Shown here: piece after piece, positions 5,439-12,821 of the stretch
Layout of the letters: each line of letters opens with the position of its first letter
Numbering within the stretch: the first letter of the stretch is position 1
Origin: Rhodothermota bacterium
Lineage (GTDB): Bacteria; Hydrogenedentota; Hydrogenedentia; Hydrogenedentales; GCA-2746185
NCBI GenBank assembly: GCA_009885415.1
Contig: VFKU01000186.1
Span: 1 to 14,854, forward strand
Reading direction: 5' to 3'
Length of the DNA: 14,854 nucleotides
Position numbers and translations under genes: made by a program
Notes under the pieces: generated by a model
Told to the model about the DNA's origin: nothing
Seen by the model: only the letters and a program-made list of their open reading frames with translations
Databases searched by the model: none

Positions 5439-7358
5439 ATGATCGCGCTCGTCGTTTACACCTTCGCGATGGCCGCCGCGCAGACGGTCGAGGTGCGCAT
5501 CGCGCCCGACCAGCCCGCGCCGCTTTTTTTCACCGACGAACCCCTCGTGATCCAGGTGCGCGCCGACATGAAGACGAGCGCCGCGCCGGAGATCGAAGCG
5601 GAACTTCCAGACGGCCGGCGCGTCTTGTGGGCGCCCGGCACGCTCGCCCTCGCGCCGGGGAGCGCGCGCTGGCTCACGATGGAAGGCCTGCCGGTGTTGC
5701 GCGGGCCACACCTTTTCCGCGTCCGCGTCACAGCGGAGTCCGGGCCCTCGGAGCGCTCTCTCGTCCGCATCGATCGTCCCACGCCTGGCGGCACGCACAC
5801 GGCCGTGTTCGCGCTTTCCTCCGCCTCGCCCGCGCTGCGCTATGCGGCGCAGTGCGTCGGCGCGGGCCTGCAATTTCCCTTGGAAATGCCCACGCTGGAC
5901 GCGGAAATCGCGGCTTTCAACCTGCCAGGGCGCGGCCCGGTTTACGTGCGCATCACCGCCTCGGGCGGGCGTCATCCGCGGACGATAGAGTCCGCGGCCG
6001 CGGCGCTCGGACGGCGCGTCGATCTCTGGACGGTGAACGGCACCCGCTCCACGCGCGAAGTCTTGCGCGAGGCGCGGGCGGTGAGCGAAGGCAGTCCCGG
6101 CGCGAACTGGGCCGTGCGGCTCGAGGACGCGCGCGAGAGCGCGGTCGTACTCGCGCTCACATCGGCGCATCTTCCGCGCGCGTTGATCTGTGCGCCGGCC
6201 GAGGCCGAGTCACATGCGGAGGTCGCCGCGCGAATAGGTATCGAGCGGACACCGTTACTGATCGACTTCAACGGCGACGCGGCCGCGTCGTCGCCCGAGG
6301 GCTTCTTGAGTCTGTTACTGTCGACGACCCTTGCTCCGGCGCGGACCGCCTTGATTCCCCAGCATCTGATCGAAACACCCGAAGGCTTCACCGGGGCCCT
6401 CGCTATACTCTCGGCGCTGCGGTCTCAACTCGCCGGCGCGCAGAGTCTCGGGCGATCGACGAGCGCGGGCGGCAATGAATCGTGGGTGTTCCACCTCGGT
6501 CCGGGCGCCAGCCCAGAGACATGGTCGATCGTCTACATCGTCCGCGATGCGGCGGATCCCTTGCCCGCGATCGCCCCCGGCGACGGTGCTACATGGGAAG
6601 TGCTCGATGCCTATGGCAATGTGTTGGACGACACGGGTCGCTCCGGCGGTACGATTGCGCTGCCCGCCGGGAACGGCGCCTGGTATGTGCGCGGCCACGG
6701 CGGGACGCTGCTGCGCGAGGCGCTGGCGGAGCGGGTTCGCGCGCTCGCCGTTTCCGGCGCGGCGAATGCAGGCGAACTTGCGGCCGTCGCGCCCGAGACG
6801 GTGGGCTCCATCGAAGCGCTCACGGAATACACATTGCCCGCGCCGGCCCGGCTGCATTTCTTCGCCTTGCTGCGCGCGTTGCCCGCGCTGGAAGAAGGCT
6901 GGCGCCGCGGCCTGATCGAAACGCGCGTGGCGATTCCCATGGTGCGCGACTTTGCTGCAATCGCCGAAGTTCTTGCCGTGCTCGAGCAAGAACTCGACGA
7001 GCCGCTGCTGGAGCCGCTGGACAAGACGCTCGACACCTGTACGGAATGGCTGGCGCGTTATCCGGCGACGGCGGGGATGGATCCGCAGAGCGCGCGCCGG
7101 CTGGAATTCTTGCGCAGCGAAGTCGCGCGGCTGACCGCGGCAGCGCGCGCGTGGGACTCAGCGGGCCGCGCGACGGAGGCGAAGGCGGTGGCCGCGATTG
7201 CGGAGTGGCGGGCGCGAAGTCTCGAAGCTGCAGCGACAGTCGCCTGGCCCATCGAGGCGCCGGAGTCTTTGGGAGATGAAGTGTCCATTGCAGAAGAGGC
7301 CGTCGTGGACGGCACGCCAGACCAGCAGCCAGGCCCGAAATCGGAGGAGAAACTGTGA
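5439..7358 (+). CDS. Large exported protein of unknown function
   Basis: I do not recognise a named family. From ATG at 5439 the protein has 639 residues and begins with a short hydrophobic stretch (MIALVVYTFAMAAAQ) that looks like a signal peptide without a strong positive start. A beta-rich first part (about 15-115, with LFFTDEPLVIQVRADM and GPHLFRVRVTAE) resembles an immunoglobulin-like sandwich. A mixed alpha/beta middle follows. Near 385-425 the pattern TWEVLDAYGNVLDD...WYVRGHGG resembles the beta-sandwich subdomain found after some glycoside hydrolase barrels. The last 170 residues are mainly helical. No catalytic residues can be assigned. The frame is open upstream, but that part overlaps the preceding hydrolase gene and is not used. 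It starts 7 bases after that gene and its stop overlaps the pfkA start (GTGA), so translational coupling is likely. Confidence 0.75.
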   Translation: MIALVVYTFAMAAAQTVEVRIAPDQPAPLFFTDEPLVIQVRADMKTSAAPEIEAELPDGRRVLWAPGTLALAPGSARWLTMEGLPVLRGPHLFRVRVTAESGPSERSLVRIDRPTPGGTHTAVFALSSASPALRYAAQCVGAGLQFPLEMPTLDAEIAAFNLPGRGPVYVRITASGGRHPRTIESAAAALGRRVDLWTVNGTRSTREVLREARAVSEGSPGANWAVRLEDARESAVVLALTSAHLPRALICAPAEAESHAEVAARIGIERTPLLIDFNGDAAASSPEGFLSLLLSTTLAPARTALIPQHLIETPEGFTGALAILSALRSQLAGAQSLGRSTSAGGNESWVFHLGPGASPETWSIVYIVRDAADPLPAIAPGDGATWEVLDAYGNVLDDTGRSGGTIALPAGNGAWYVRGHGGTLLREALAERVRALAVSGAANAGELAAVAPETVGSIEALTEYTLPAPARLHFFALLRALPALEEGWRRGLIETRVAIPMVRDFAAIAEVLAVLEQELDEPLLEPLDKTLDTCTEWLARYPATAGMDPQSARRLEFLRSEVARLTAAARAWDSAGRATEAKAVAAIAEWRARSLEAAATVAWPIEAPESLGDEVSIAEEAVVDGTPDQQPGPKSEEKL

Positions 7359-8326
7359 ATCGAATCGGAGTGCTGACGAGTGGGGGCGATTCGCCCGGCA
7401 TGAACGCGGGTATCCGCGCTGTGGTGCGCGCGGCCTGCCACTACGGCATGGTCGTGCATGGCATCCGCCACGGCTACCAGGGACTGATCGACGGCGACCT
7501 CGTCCCGCTCGGTCCGCGCGACGTGGGCAGCATCATCAATCGCGGCGGCACGATCCTGCGCACCGCGCGCTGCAAGGCCTTTTACGAACCCGAAGGCCGC
7601 CGTCGCGCTGCGGAGCAACTCGCCGAGCGCGGCATCGAGGGTCTCGTAGTGATCGGCGGCGACGGATCCTATCGCGGCGCGCTCGCGCTCGAAAAGGAAC
7701 ACGGCATCAAGTGCATCGGCATGCCCGGCACCATCGACAACGACATCGGCGGCACGGACTTCACCATCGGATTCGACACCGCGCTCAACACCGCGCTCGA
7801 CGCCATCGACCGCCTGCGCGACACGGCCGAGTCGCACGACCGCCTGTTCTTCGTCGAGGTCATGGGGCGGCGCAACGGATTCATCGGGATGTTCAGCGCG
7901 ATCGCCGGCGGCGCGGAGCACGTCCTCGTGCCGGAGAACCCGGCCGACATCGACGAGCTTGTCCGCAACCTCACACGCGCCAAGGAACGCGGCAAGCGAT
8001 CCAGCATCGTCGTCGTCGCCGAAGGCGGCGCCGCCGGCGACGCCGCAACCGTCGCCAAGAAAGTCGCCGAACGCTCGGACTTCAAGGATTCGCGGGTGAC
8101 GGTGATAGGGCATCTTCAACGCGGCGGATCGCCGACCGCCTACGATCGCATTTTGGCGAGCCGCCTCGGGGTGCGCGCGGTCCAGGCACTGGCCGAGGGT
8201 CAGAGCGGTCTAATGGCCGGAGTGCGCGGACCCGAGGTGGTGCTTCGGCCCTTGTCCGACGCCTGGGAGCATCCCTCGCGCTTCGATCCGGCCTACGCAG
8301 AATTGATGCAAATCCTTGCTTTGTAA
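7355..8326 (+). CDS. pfkA: ATP-dependent 6-phosphofructokinase
   Basis: PfkA phosphorylates fructose 6-phosphate to fructose 1,6-bisphosphate, the committed step of glycolysis. The 323 residues match the bacterial enzyme. Visible sites are TSGGDSPGMN (8-17), IGGDGSYRGA (100-109), PGTIDND (124-130) with the catalytic base D128, substrate-binding MGRRNGF (170-176), VAEGG and HLQRGGSPTAYD. Gly after the Asp in GGDGS and Gly before TIDND are the residues expected of ATP users; pyrophosphate users usually have Asp and Lys there. The start is GTG at 7355, overlapping the stop of the gene before it, with GGAGGAGA 4 bases upstream. Lineages of this type may have further PFK copies, so the role could also be in a branch of sugar metabolism. 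Confidence 0.96.
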   Translation: MNRIGVLTSGGDSPGMNAGIRAVVRAACHYGMVVHGIRHGYQGLIDGDLVPLGPRDVGSIINRGGTILRTARCKAFYEPEGRRRAAEQLAERGIEGLVVIGGDGSYRGALALEKEHGIKCIGMPGTIDNDIGGTDFTIGFDTALNTALDAIDRLRDTAESHDRLFFVEVMGRRNGFIGMFSAIAGGAEHVLVPENPADIDELVRNLTRAKERGKRSSIVVVAEGGAAGDAATVAKKVAERSDFKDSRVTVIGHLQRGGSPTAYDRILASRLGVRAVQALAEGQSGLMAGVRGPEVVLRPLSDAWEHPSRFDPAYAELMQILAL

Positions 8327-8359
8327 GAGGTTATAGACAGATTCATACCGCATCACTGA

Positions 8360-8386
8360 TCAAACCTTTCTTGGGCCGTGGGCGTC
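8360..8386 (+). promoter_or_regulatory. Candidate ECF-sigma promoter ahead of the sigma gene
   Basis: TCAAAC (8360-8365), 17 bases, then CGTC (8383-8386) resembles the AAC...CGTC pattern of many self-activating ECF sigma factors. Transcription would begin only a few bases before the ATG, removing part of the Shine-Dalgarno sequence, which weighs against it. Confidence 0.25.
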
Positions 8387-8399
8387 ATAAGGACAGCAG

Positions 8400-8990
8400 A
8401 TGTTGATGGCCGAGCGCTTACCCATACGCAGCGCGCCGCCAGTGCCCAAGGCGGAGCCCAACGCCCCCGCGCGCGAGCCGGGGGAGCTGGTGCGCCGCGC
8501 GAGCGAGGGGGATGCGCGGGCCTTCGAACAGTTGTATAAGGAAAATCTCGGTCGCGTTTATGCGCTGTGCCTGCGCATGACGCGCGACCCCTCGCGCGCC
8601 GAGGAACTCACGCAAGAGGCCTTTGTGCGCGCGTGGGAAAAATTGAATTCCTTCCGGGGCGATTCGGCTTTCTCCACCTGGCTGCATCGCCTCACCGTGA
8701 ATATCGTGCTCACGGATTGCCGGACACGCGCGCGGCGAAACGATCGCGTGACACTGGCGGACGACGCGATTCTCGCGGAGGCACCGGCGCCTTCGCAGGC
8801 GCCGCGCGAGCGGATGGACTTGGAGCGCGCCATTGCGGCGCTGCCCGAGGGCGCGCGGCACGTATTTGTATTGTATGAAATTGAAGGCTACCGGCACGAG
8901 GAGATCGCCGCGATGATGGGCATCGCCTCGGGCACGACGAAAGCACAATTGCACCGGGCGCGGAGATTATTGCGCGAGGCACTCTCATGA
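8400..8990 (+). CDS. ECF-type RNA polymerase sigma factor (sigma-70 family)
   Basis: An extracytoplasmic-function sigma factor that would direct RNA polymerase to a small envelope- or stress-related regulon. The 196 residues contain region 2 (about 28-110: GDARAFEQLYKENLGRVY, DPSRAEELTQEAFVRAW, FRGDSAFSTWLHRLTVN) and region 4 (about 140-192: IAALPEGARHVFVLYEIEGY, then a helix-turn-helix HEEIAAMMGIASGTTKAQLH). Region 3 is absent, as in ECF proteins. AAGGA lies 6 bases before the ATG at 8400; an ATG two codons later is also possible. The N-terminal 25 residues are proline-rich and extra to the fold. Its stop overlaps the start of the next gene (ATGA), which encodes a membrane protein of anti-sigma type. 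Confidence 0.94.
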   Translation: MLMAERLPIRSAPPVPKAEPNAPAREPGELVRRASEGDARAFEQLYKENLGRVYALCLRMTRDPSRAEELTQEAFVRAWEKLNSFRGDSAFSTWLHRLTVNIVLTDCRTRARRNDRVTLADDAILAEAPAPSQAPRERMDLERAIAALPEGARHVFVLYEIEGYRHEEIAAMMGIASGTTKAQLHRARRLLREALS

Positions 8991-9730
8991 TGATGAACGA
9001 CGACACCTACGAAAAGCTGGACGACTACCTCGACGGCCTGCTGCCCGAGGACGAGCGGCGGACGCTCGAGGCCGCGCTCGCCGCGAGCGACGAGTTGCGC
9101 GCGGAACTCGCCGCCCTGCGTACACTGCGCGACGAGACCGCGGCGCTCCCGCGCGAAATCGCGCCCGAGCGCGATCTGTGGCCCGAAATCGCGGCGCGCC
9201 TGGCCGGGTCGCGCGAAGACGCCACGGGTACGGTCGTCACATTCCGCAGGCCGGGCCGGGCGATTCGGCGCTCGTCCACCTGGAGTTATCTCATCGCCGC
9301 CGCCGCGATTCTGCTCTTCATGCTGGGCGCGCCGGTGATGCTGGATCGAAGCCATGCACCCGAGGCGGTGCCGGCGGATCCGTTGGCCGACGCGCCCGGG
9401 TTGCCGGACGACGCTGAGTTTAAGCGCGTCGCCGCGCAATATATCGAGGCGCGAAACCAGCTCGCAACCCTGCTCGCGCAGCGCCGGAACGACATCGCGC
9501 CCGAGACCCTCGCCGTGGTCGAAGAAAACCTTTCCGTGATTGCCTCGGCCGTGTCCGAGATAGAAATGGCGCTGGCCAAAGAACCGCAGAGCCGAGAGCT
9601 CGAGCGGATGCTGTATGCCGTGTACCGAAGCGAGGTGGACTTGCTCCAACAAGCGATCCAACTCGCGGACGGGTCTGCGGCGTCTAATGAAGCAGACGGG
9701 CAAAAAGGAGACTCCAATGAAACAGCTTAG
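8987..9730 (+). CDS. Single-span anti-sigma factor-like membrane protein
   Basis: Probable partner that holds the preceding ECF sigma at the membrane. The 247 residues begin with a helical segment of the anti-sigma type (YEKLDDYLDGLLPEDERRTL followed by AALAASDELRAELAAL, about 8-45). This resembles the usual zinc-finger anti-sigma domain but has no cysteines or HxxxCxxC motif. One membrane span follows at about 99-119 (WSYLIAAAAILLFMLGAPVML), then an external part of about 125 residues that is mostly helical (QYIEARNQLATLLAQRR and onward). The start overlaps the sigma stop; ATGATGATG makes the exact first codon uncertain by up to two residues. Function rests on architecture and operon position. 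It overlaps the next gene by 14 bases. Confidence 0.82.
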   Translation: MMMNDDTYEKLDDYLDGLLPEDERRTLEAALAASDELRAELAALRTLRDETAALPREIAPERDLWPEIAARLAGSREDATGTVVTFRRPGRAIRRSSTWSYLIAAAAILLFMLGAPVMLDRSHAPEAVPADPLADAPGLPDDAEFKRVAAQYIEARNQLATLLAQRRNDIAPETLAVVEENLSVIASAVSEIEMALAKEPQSRELERMLYAVYRSEVDLLQQAIQLADGSAASNEADGQKGDSNETA

Positions 9731-11009
9731 GGCGTGGGCATGGATACTGGCGGCGCTGCTGTGCGGCGCGGTTTGGGCGGACGACGACACCGACAAGAAG
9801 ACCGTCGTCATCGTCCAGAAAGATGAAACAGTGGCGCCGGAGGATGCGCGCGAGGCAGCGCGCGAGATCCGCGACGTCGTGCGCGAGGCCGCCCGCGGGG
9901 CGCGTGAAGTGGCGCGAGAAGTCCGGCAGGAAGCGGAGCGCGGCCAAACAGACGAGTTCAGCGGGTTGACCACCGAGGATCGGGACGAGATTCGCGAGAC
10001 TTTGCGCGAAGTGTTTCGCGGATCCGGGGACGCTATCCGCGAAGCGGGCGAGGCCATGCACGAACTCTTCGCGCAGGCCTTGCCGATGATCGCGCCGCAC
10101 GCGCTGGGCCCGCAGTTCGCACTCGGCGATTCGGGTGCGGGCAAATCGCGCCCGGTGGATGAGAAAAAGAGCGCCGCAGGGGTCGACGAGATCGGGATTC
10201 ACAACATCGCCGGTCAGATCGTCATCGTCGGTTCGGATGCGGACGAAATCCACGTGGAAGGAACGCTCGGCGAAGACGTCGAAGAGTTGATCTTTACGGT
10301 GGAGGGCACCTTGGCCGAGATCCGGGTGAAGGTTCCCGAAGGGCTCCGAAACCGGAAGATACGGTCTGACTTGACGATTCACCTGCCCAAGCGGCTCCGG
10401 GTCGAGGCGAAGACGGTCTCGGGCGGCATTGAGGCGCGCGACGTACAAGGGTCGCTCATCGAGCTCAAGGCCGTCAGCGGCGGCATCCGCGTAAAGGCGT
10501 GCACCGGCGACATCGAAGCGAACACCGTCAGCGGCGGCATCGAGATCGCCGATGCGCAAAAATCCGTGGACGCCGAGTGCGTCAGCGGCGGCATCACCGT
10601 GCGCGGCACGCCGACGACCGTCGCGGCGCAATCCGTCAGCGGCGGCGTCACCATCGAAGGCGTGCAGCAAGAGGTCCGCGCAAACTCGGTCAGCGGCCGC
10701 GTGGACGTGATCGCCGGCAAGCTCTCGCGCTTCACCGCCGAGAGCGTCTCCGGCGGCATCGGATACGAAGGCGCACTCGCGCCCGGCGCCCGCGTGAAAT
10801 TAAACACGCTCAGCGGCGGCGTCCGTCTCCTGTTCACCGAGGACGTGTCCGCCGAGTTCGACCTGCACAGCTTCTCCGGCGGCATCGAGGTCGACCTGCC
10901 CGGCGCGCCGAAGACCGGCAAGAGGAAGTTGACCTTTAAGACCGGTACGGGTGACGCCCGCATCGACGTCGAGGCCTTCAGCGGCGGAGTCCGCGTCGGG
11001 AAGAAATAA
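9717..11009 (+). CDS. Exported DUF4097-type beta-solenoid protein
   Basis: Probably an envelope protein or target/sensor of the sigma/anti-sigma pair encoded before it; the molecular role is unknown. From ATG at 9717 (AAGGAG 6 bases upstream) it has 430 residues. A signal peptide ends near A21 (LLCGAVWA-DDD). Residues about 40-75 form a charged helix with repeated AREAARE/AREVARE pattern, followed by more helices to about 125. A beta domain then runs from about 155 to the end. Its turns carry SGG(I/V) at serine positions 235, 254, 272, 290, 308, 326 (SGR), 345, 366, 387 and 422, spaced mostly 18-21 residues, with TGD variants near 263 and 411. This is the pattern of DUF4097 (putative adhesin) parallel beta-helices. 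A hairpin with T-rich tail follows the stop. Confidence 0.88.
   Translation: MKQLRAWAWILAALLCGAVWADDDTDKKTVVIVQKDETVAPEDAREAAREIRDVVREAARGAREVAREVRQEAERGQTDEFSGLTTEDRDEIRETLREVFRGSGDAIREAGEAMHELFAQALPMIAPHALGPQFALGDSGAGKSRPVDEKKSAAGVDEIGIHNIAGQIVIVGSDADEIHVEGTLGEDVEELIFTVEGTLAEIRVKVPEGLRNRKIRSDLTIHLPKRLRVEAKTVSGGIEARDVQGSLIELKAVSGGIRVKACTGDIEANTVSGGIEIADAQKSVDAECVSGGITVRGTPTTVAAQSVSGGVTIEGVQQEVRANSVSGRVDVIAGKLSRFTAESVSGGIGYEGALAPGARVKLNTLSGGVRLLFTEDVSAEFDLHSFSGGIEVDLPGAPKTGKRKLTFKTGTGDARIDVEAFSGGVRVGKK
10419..10988 (+). repeat. Coding repeat, about 54-57 bases per unit, in the DUF4097 gene
   Basis: The DNA for the SGG turns repeats near-identically (for example GTCAGCGGCGGCATC) at intervals close to 54 bases in the central part, widening to 63 and then 105 near the end. 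It encodes the rungs of the beta-solenoid; the linkers differ, so the units are diverged and in frame. Confidence 0.8.
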
Positions 11010-11028
11010 TTCTTGCGCCGGATTCGAG

Positions 11029-11063
11029 CGGCGGCCGCCGATGTGCGGCCGCCGTTTCTATTT
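11029..11063 (+). terminator. Terminator after the sigma/anti-sigma/DUF4097 operon
   Basis: CGGCGGCCGC (11029-11038) and GCGGCCGCCG (11045-11054) form a 10-bp stem with a 6-base loop, followed by TTTCTATTT. It lies between convergent genes. On the minus strand no T-run follows, so dapB is less clearly served by it. Confidence 0.75.
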
Positions 11064-11855
11064 CAGCCCGAGCACGTCCTGCATGTCATACAAACCCGGT
11101 TTGGCCTTGGCGGCGAAGCGTGCGGCGACGAGGGCGCCGCGCGCGAAGGTGTCGCGGCTGTGGGCCTTGTGGGTGAGCTCGAGGCGTTCGCCCTGGCCGA
11201 TGAAGGCCACCGTGTGATCGCCGACGACGTCGCCGCCGCGGATCGCGTGCACGCCGATTTGCCGCGCGGGACGCTTGCCGGTCAGGCCTTCGCGGCCGAA
11301 GACAGCATCATCGGGGTATTTCAGGCCGAGGCCCTCCGCAGCGCACTCCGCCAAGCGTATCGCTGTGCCGCTTGGCGCGTCGACCTTTTGATTGTGGTGC
11401 GTCTCGGTGATCTCGACGTTGAAATCGAGCCCAAGCGTTTTGGCGACCTGCTGCGTGAGTTTGAACAGCAGATTCACGCCAACGCTGGTATTGGGCGCGA
11501 AGACAATCGGAATACGCCGGGCGAATTCAGCAAGGCGCGCTTTCTGTTCGTCATTCAACCCCGTCGTCCCGACCAACACCGGTTTACCCGCTTGCGCGCA
11601 GGCCGCGACGTTAGTCAACGCGGCCTCGGGCGACGTGAAATCAATGAGCACATCCGCGTTCGCCAGCGCGGCGGCGGCGTCCTTCGCCAATTTTACGGTC
11701 TGCGCCTTGCCCGACTCCGCGCCCACCTGAATCTCCGTGCCTTCATGCTGCGGCAAATCGAAGGCGGCGCCCACTGCAAGGTCGGGGGTCGCCGCGGACA
11801 ATTCCAAAATACGCCGGCCCATGCGTCCAAGCGCGCCAGCCATGCAGATTCTCAT
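11058..11855 (-). CDS. dapB: 4-hydroxy-tetrahydrodipicolinate reductase
   Basis: DapB reduces 4-hydroxy-tetrahydrodipicolinate with NAD(P)H on the way to diaminopimelate and lysine. The 265 residues match the family. The nucleotide-binding loop is GALGRMG (7-13), the segment DFTSPEAALTNV lies at 72-83, and VGTTGL at 95-100. The catalytic motif ETHHNQKVDAPSGTA spans 151-165 with H153, H154 and K157. GVHAIRGGDVVGDHTV and LTHKAHSRDTFARGAL follow near the end. The start ATG at 11853-11855 has GGAG 10 bases upstream. It stands alone: dapA is not adjacent. No clear promoter was found in the 140 bases upstream, which on this strand come after the terminator of the DinB genes. Confidence 0.97.
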   Translation of the reverse strand: MRICMAGALGRMGRRILELSAATPDLAVGAAFDLPQHEGTEIQVGAESGKAQTVKLAKDAAAALANADVLIDFTSPEAALTNVAACAQAGKPVLVGTTGLNDEQKARLAEFARRIPIVFAPNTSVGVNLLFKLTQQVAKTLGLDFNVEITETHHNQKVDAPSGTAIRLAECAAEGLGLKYPDDAVFGREGLTGKRPARQIGVHAIRGGDVVGDHTVAFIGQGERLELTHKAHSRDTFARGALVAARFAAKAKPGLYDMQDVLGLK

Positions 11856-11989
11856 GCCCTAGTTTCTCCGGAGGCCCCGTCGTCCAATCCGACGCGCGGC
11901 CATTGTCAATTGTCTTCATGGGACAATCAAGTATGCGTACAGCTTCCGCCAAACATCGAGCGAATGAGATTCACGCGGCCATCGCACAT

Positions 11990-12021
11990 AAAAAACACCC
12001 CTAAGCTCACGCTTAGGGGTG
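11990..12021 (-). terminator. Rho-independent terminator of the DinB-pair operon, made from a dispersed palindrome
   Basis: On the minus strand CACCCCTAAGC-GTGA-GCTTAGGGGTG forms a perfect 11-bp stem followed by six T. It lies about 110 bases after the stop of the second DinB gene. The stem is identical to the palindrome at 2697-2721, which has no T-run. Confidence 0.8.
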
Positions 12022-12027
12022 GCACCC
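11996..12027. repeat. Second copy of the CACCCCTAAGC palindrome
   Basis: Both stem arms and the following GCACCC are identical to 2697-2727; only the loop differs (TCAC here, AGA there). The large outer inverted repeats of the first copy are absent. Confidence 0.85.
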
Positions 12028-12087
12028 GAATAGAGTGGTCTTGATTGGCCCTGAGACTTGCGCTCGCGCGGAGCGCCGGTGTTTCGA

Positions 12088-12121
12088 GTCCGTCGATCCG
12101 TTTAATCCGTCAAATCCGTGG
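12088..12121. repeat. Short degenerate tandem repeat
   Basis: Read on the minus strand, units of 8-9 bases run in series: CGGATTTGA, CGGATTAAA, CGGATCGA, CGGACTCG. It lies just beyond the stop of the DinB gene. Function unknown. Confidence 0.55.
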
Positions 12122-12132
12122 CTGCTCTGTCT

Positions 12133-12792
12133 TTACTGCGCCGCCTTCTTCGGATACTTCGGGTCGGTCTGCACCTCGATGATCTGCTTGCTGTGCCGCA
12201 CCGTGTGAAGCGGCACGTATAGCAGCCAGTCGTAAGCATTGAGCCAGTTGAAGACCGGGAACGGATGCTCAAAGGTGTGATTCTTGAGATCGCGAGGCAT
12301 CGTCTCGATGTACGCGCGGACCTCACCGTGGATCTTGTAAAACTCCTGGATGGTCTTTGCCCGGTCCCAATGCTCCGTCGGCCGGATTTCCATCGGCGCC
12401 GACGCCCCGCCCACGCCCCCGGGGTTACGGTTCGGCATGACCTTGCGCAGGAAGTCCGCCTTGTCCTTCGTCCGCGAATACCACTCCGCGTCCGGCGCGG
12501 CCTTCATTGCGTTCTGCGCGAAATCGAAGAGCGCACGCTCCGAGCGGACGATGTGCTCGGCGCATTCACCGACCGACCAGCGATCGGCGTTCTGCTTGAA
12601 GGCCCACTGTTCGTCCGAGAGGCCGGAGATGAGTCCAAGCAGCATCGCCTGGGCGTCGTCCATCTGCTTGACGAGATCGGCGAACTCGGCCTCGGTCAAG
12701 TAGGGGCTCGGCGCGTCTTCAGCCACGGCGCGAACGCCCGGAGCCGTCAAGACCAATATGAGCGCCAGTGTTGCGAGTGATGTCCGTATCAT
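12133..12792 (-). CDS. Exported DinB-fold protein (second of a tandem pair)
   Basis: DinB/YfiT-fold proteins are four-helix bundles binding a metal through three histidines; known members include thiol-dependent transferases, most of them cytosolic. This 219-residue protein has a signal peptide (MIRTSLATLALILVLTAPG, cleavage likely before VAED or EDAP). The probable metal ligands are present: H80 in DRWSVGECAEH, and H196 and H200 in PLHTVRHSKQI. A conserved block NWLNAYDWL (182-190) precedes them. The enzymatic reaction is unknown. AAGGA lies 9 bases before the ATG. It starts 29 bases after the stop of its paralogue, from which it differs mainly in the linker at about 90-130, and the two are probably cotranscribed. 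Confidence 0.87.
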   Translation of the reverse strand: MIRTSLATLALILVLTAPGVRAVAEDAPSPYLTEAEFADLVKQMDDAQAMLLGLISGLSDEQWAFKQNADRWSVGECAEHIVRSERALFDFAQNAMKAAPDAEWYSRTKDKADFLRKVMPNRNPGGVGGASAPMEIRPTEHWDRAKTIQEFYKIHGEVRAYIETMPRDLKNHTFEHPFPVFNWLNAYDWLLYVPLHTVRHSKQIIEVQTDPKYPKKAAQ

Positions 12793-12821
12793 ACGTCGGG
12801 TTCCTTCTCACGGGGGCCAGG

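Larger units (their letters stand above)
11856..12132. other. Intergenic region with terminator palindrome and degenerate tandem repeat
   Basis: The 277 bases between dapB and the first DinB gene hold the palindromic terminator and the short tandem repeat listed separately. I see no gene in the remainder. A TTGACA hexamer is present on the minus strand but has no matching -10 box at the right distance. Confidence 0.6.

Noticed and set aside
10419..10988. Evenly spaced repeats as a CRISPR array
   Set aside because: The repeats are in frame within a coding gene, short and encode SGG turns; no spacers or cas genes.
11013..12044. Long plus-strand frame opposite dapB
   Set aside because: Shadow of dapB, which has all its catalytic motifs; no motif on the opposite strand.
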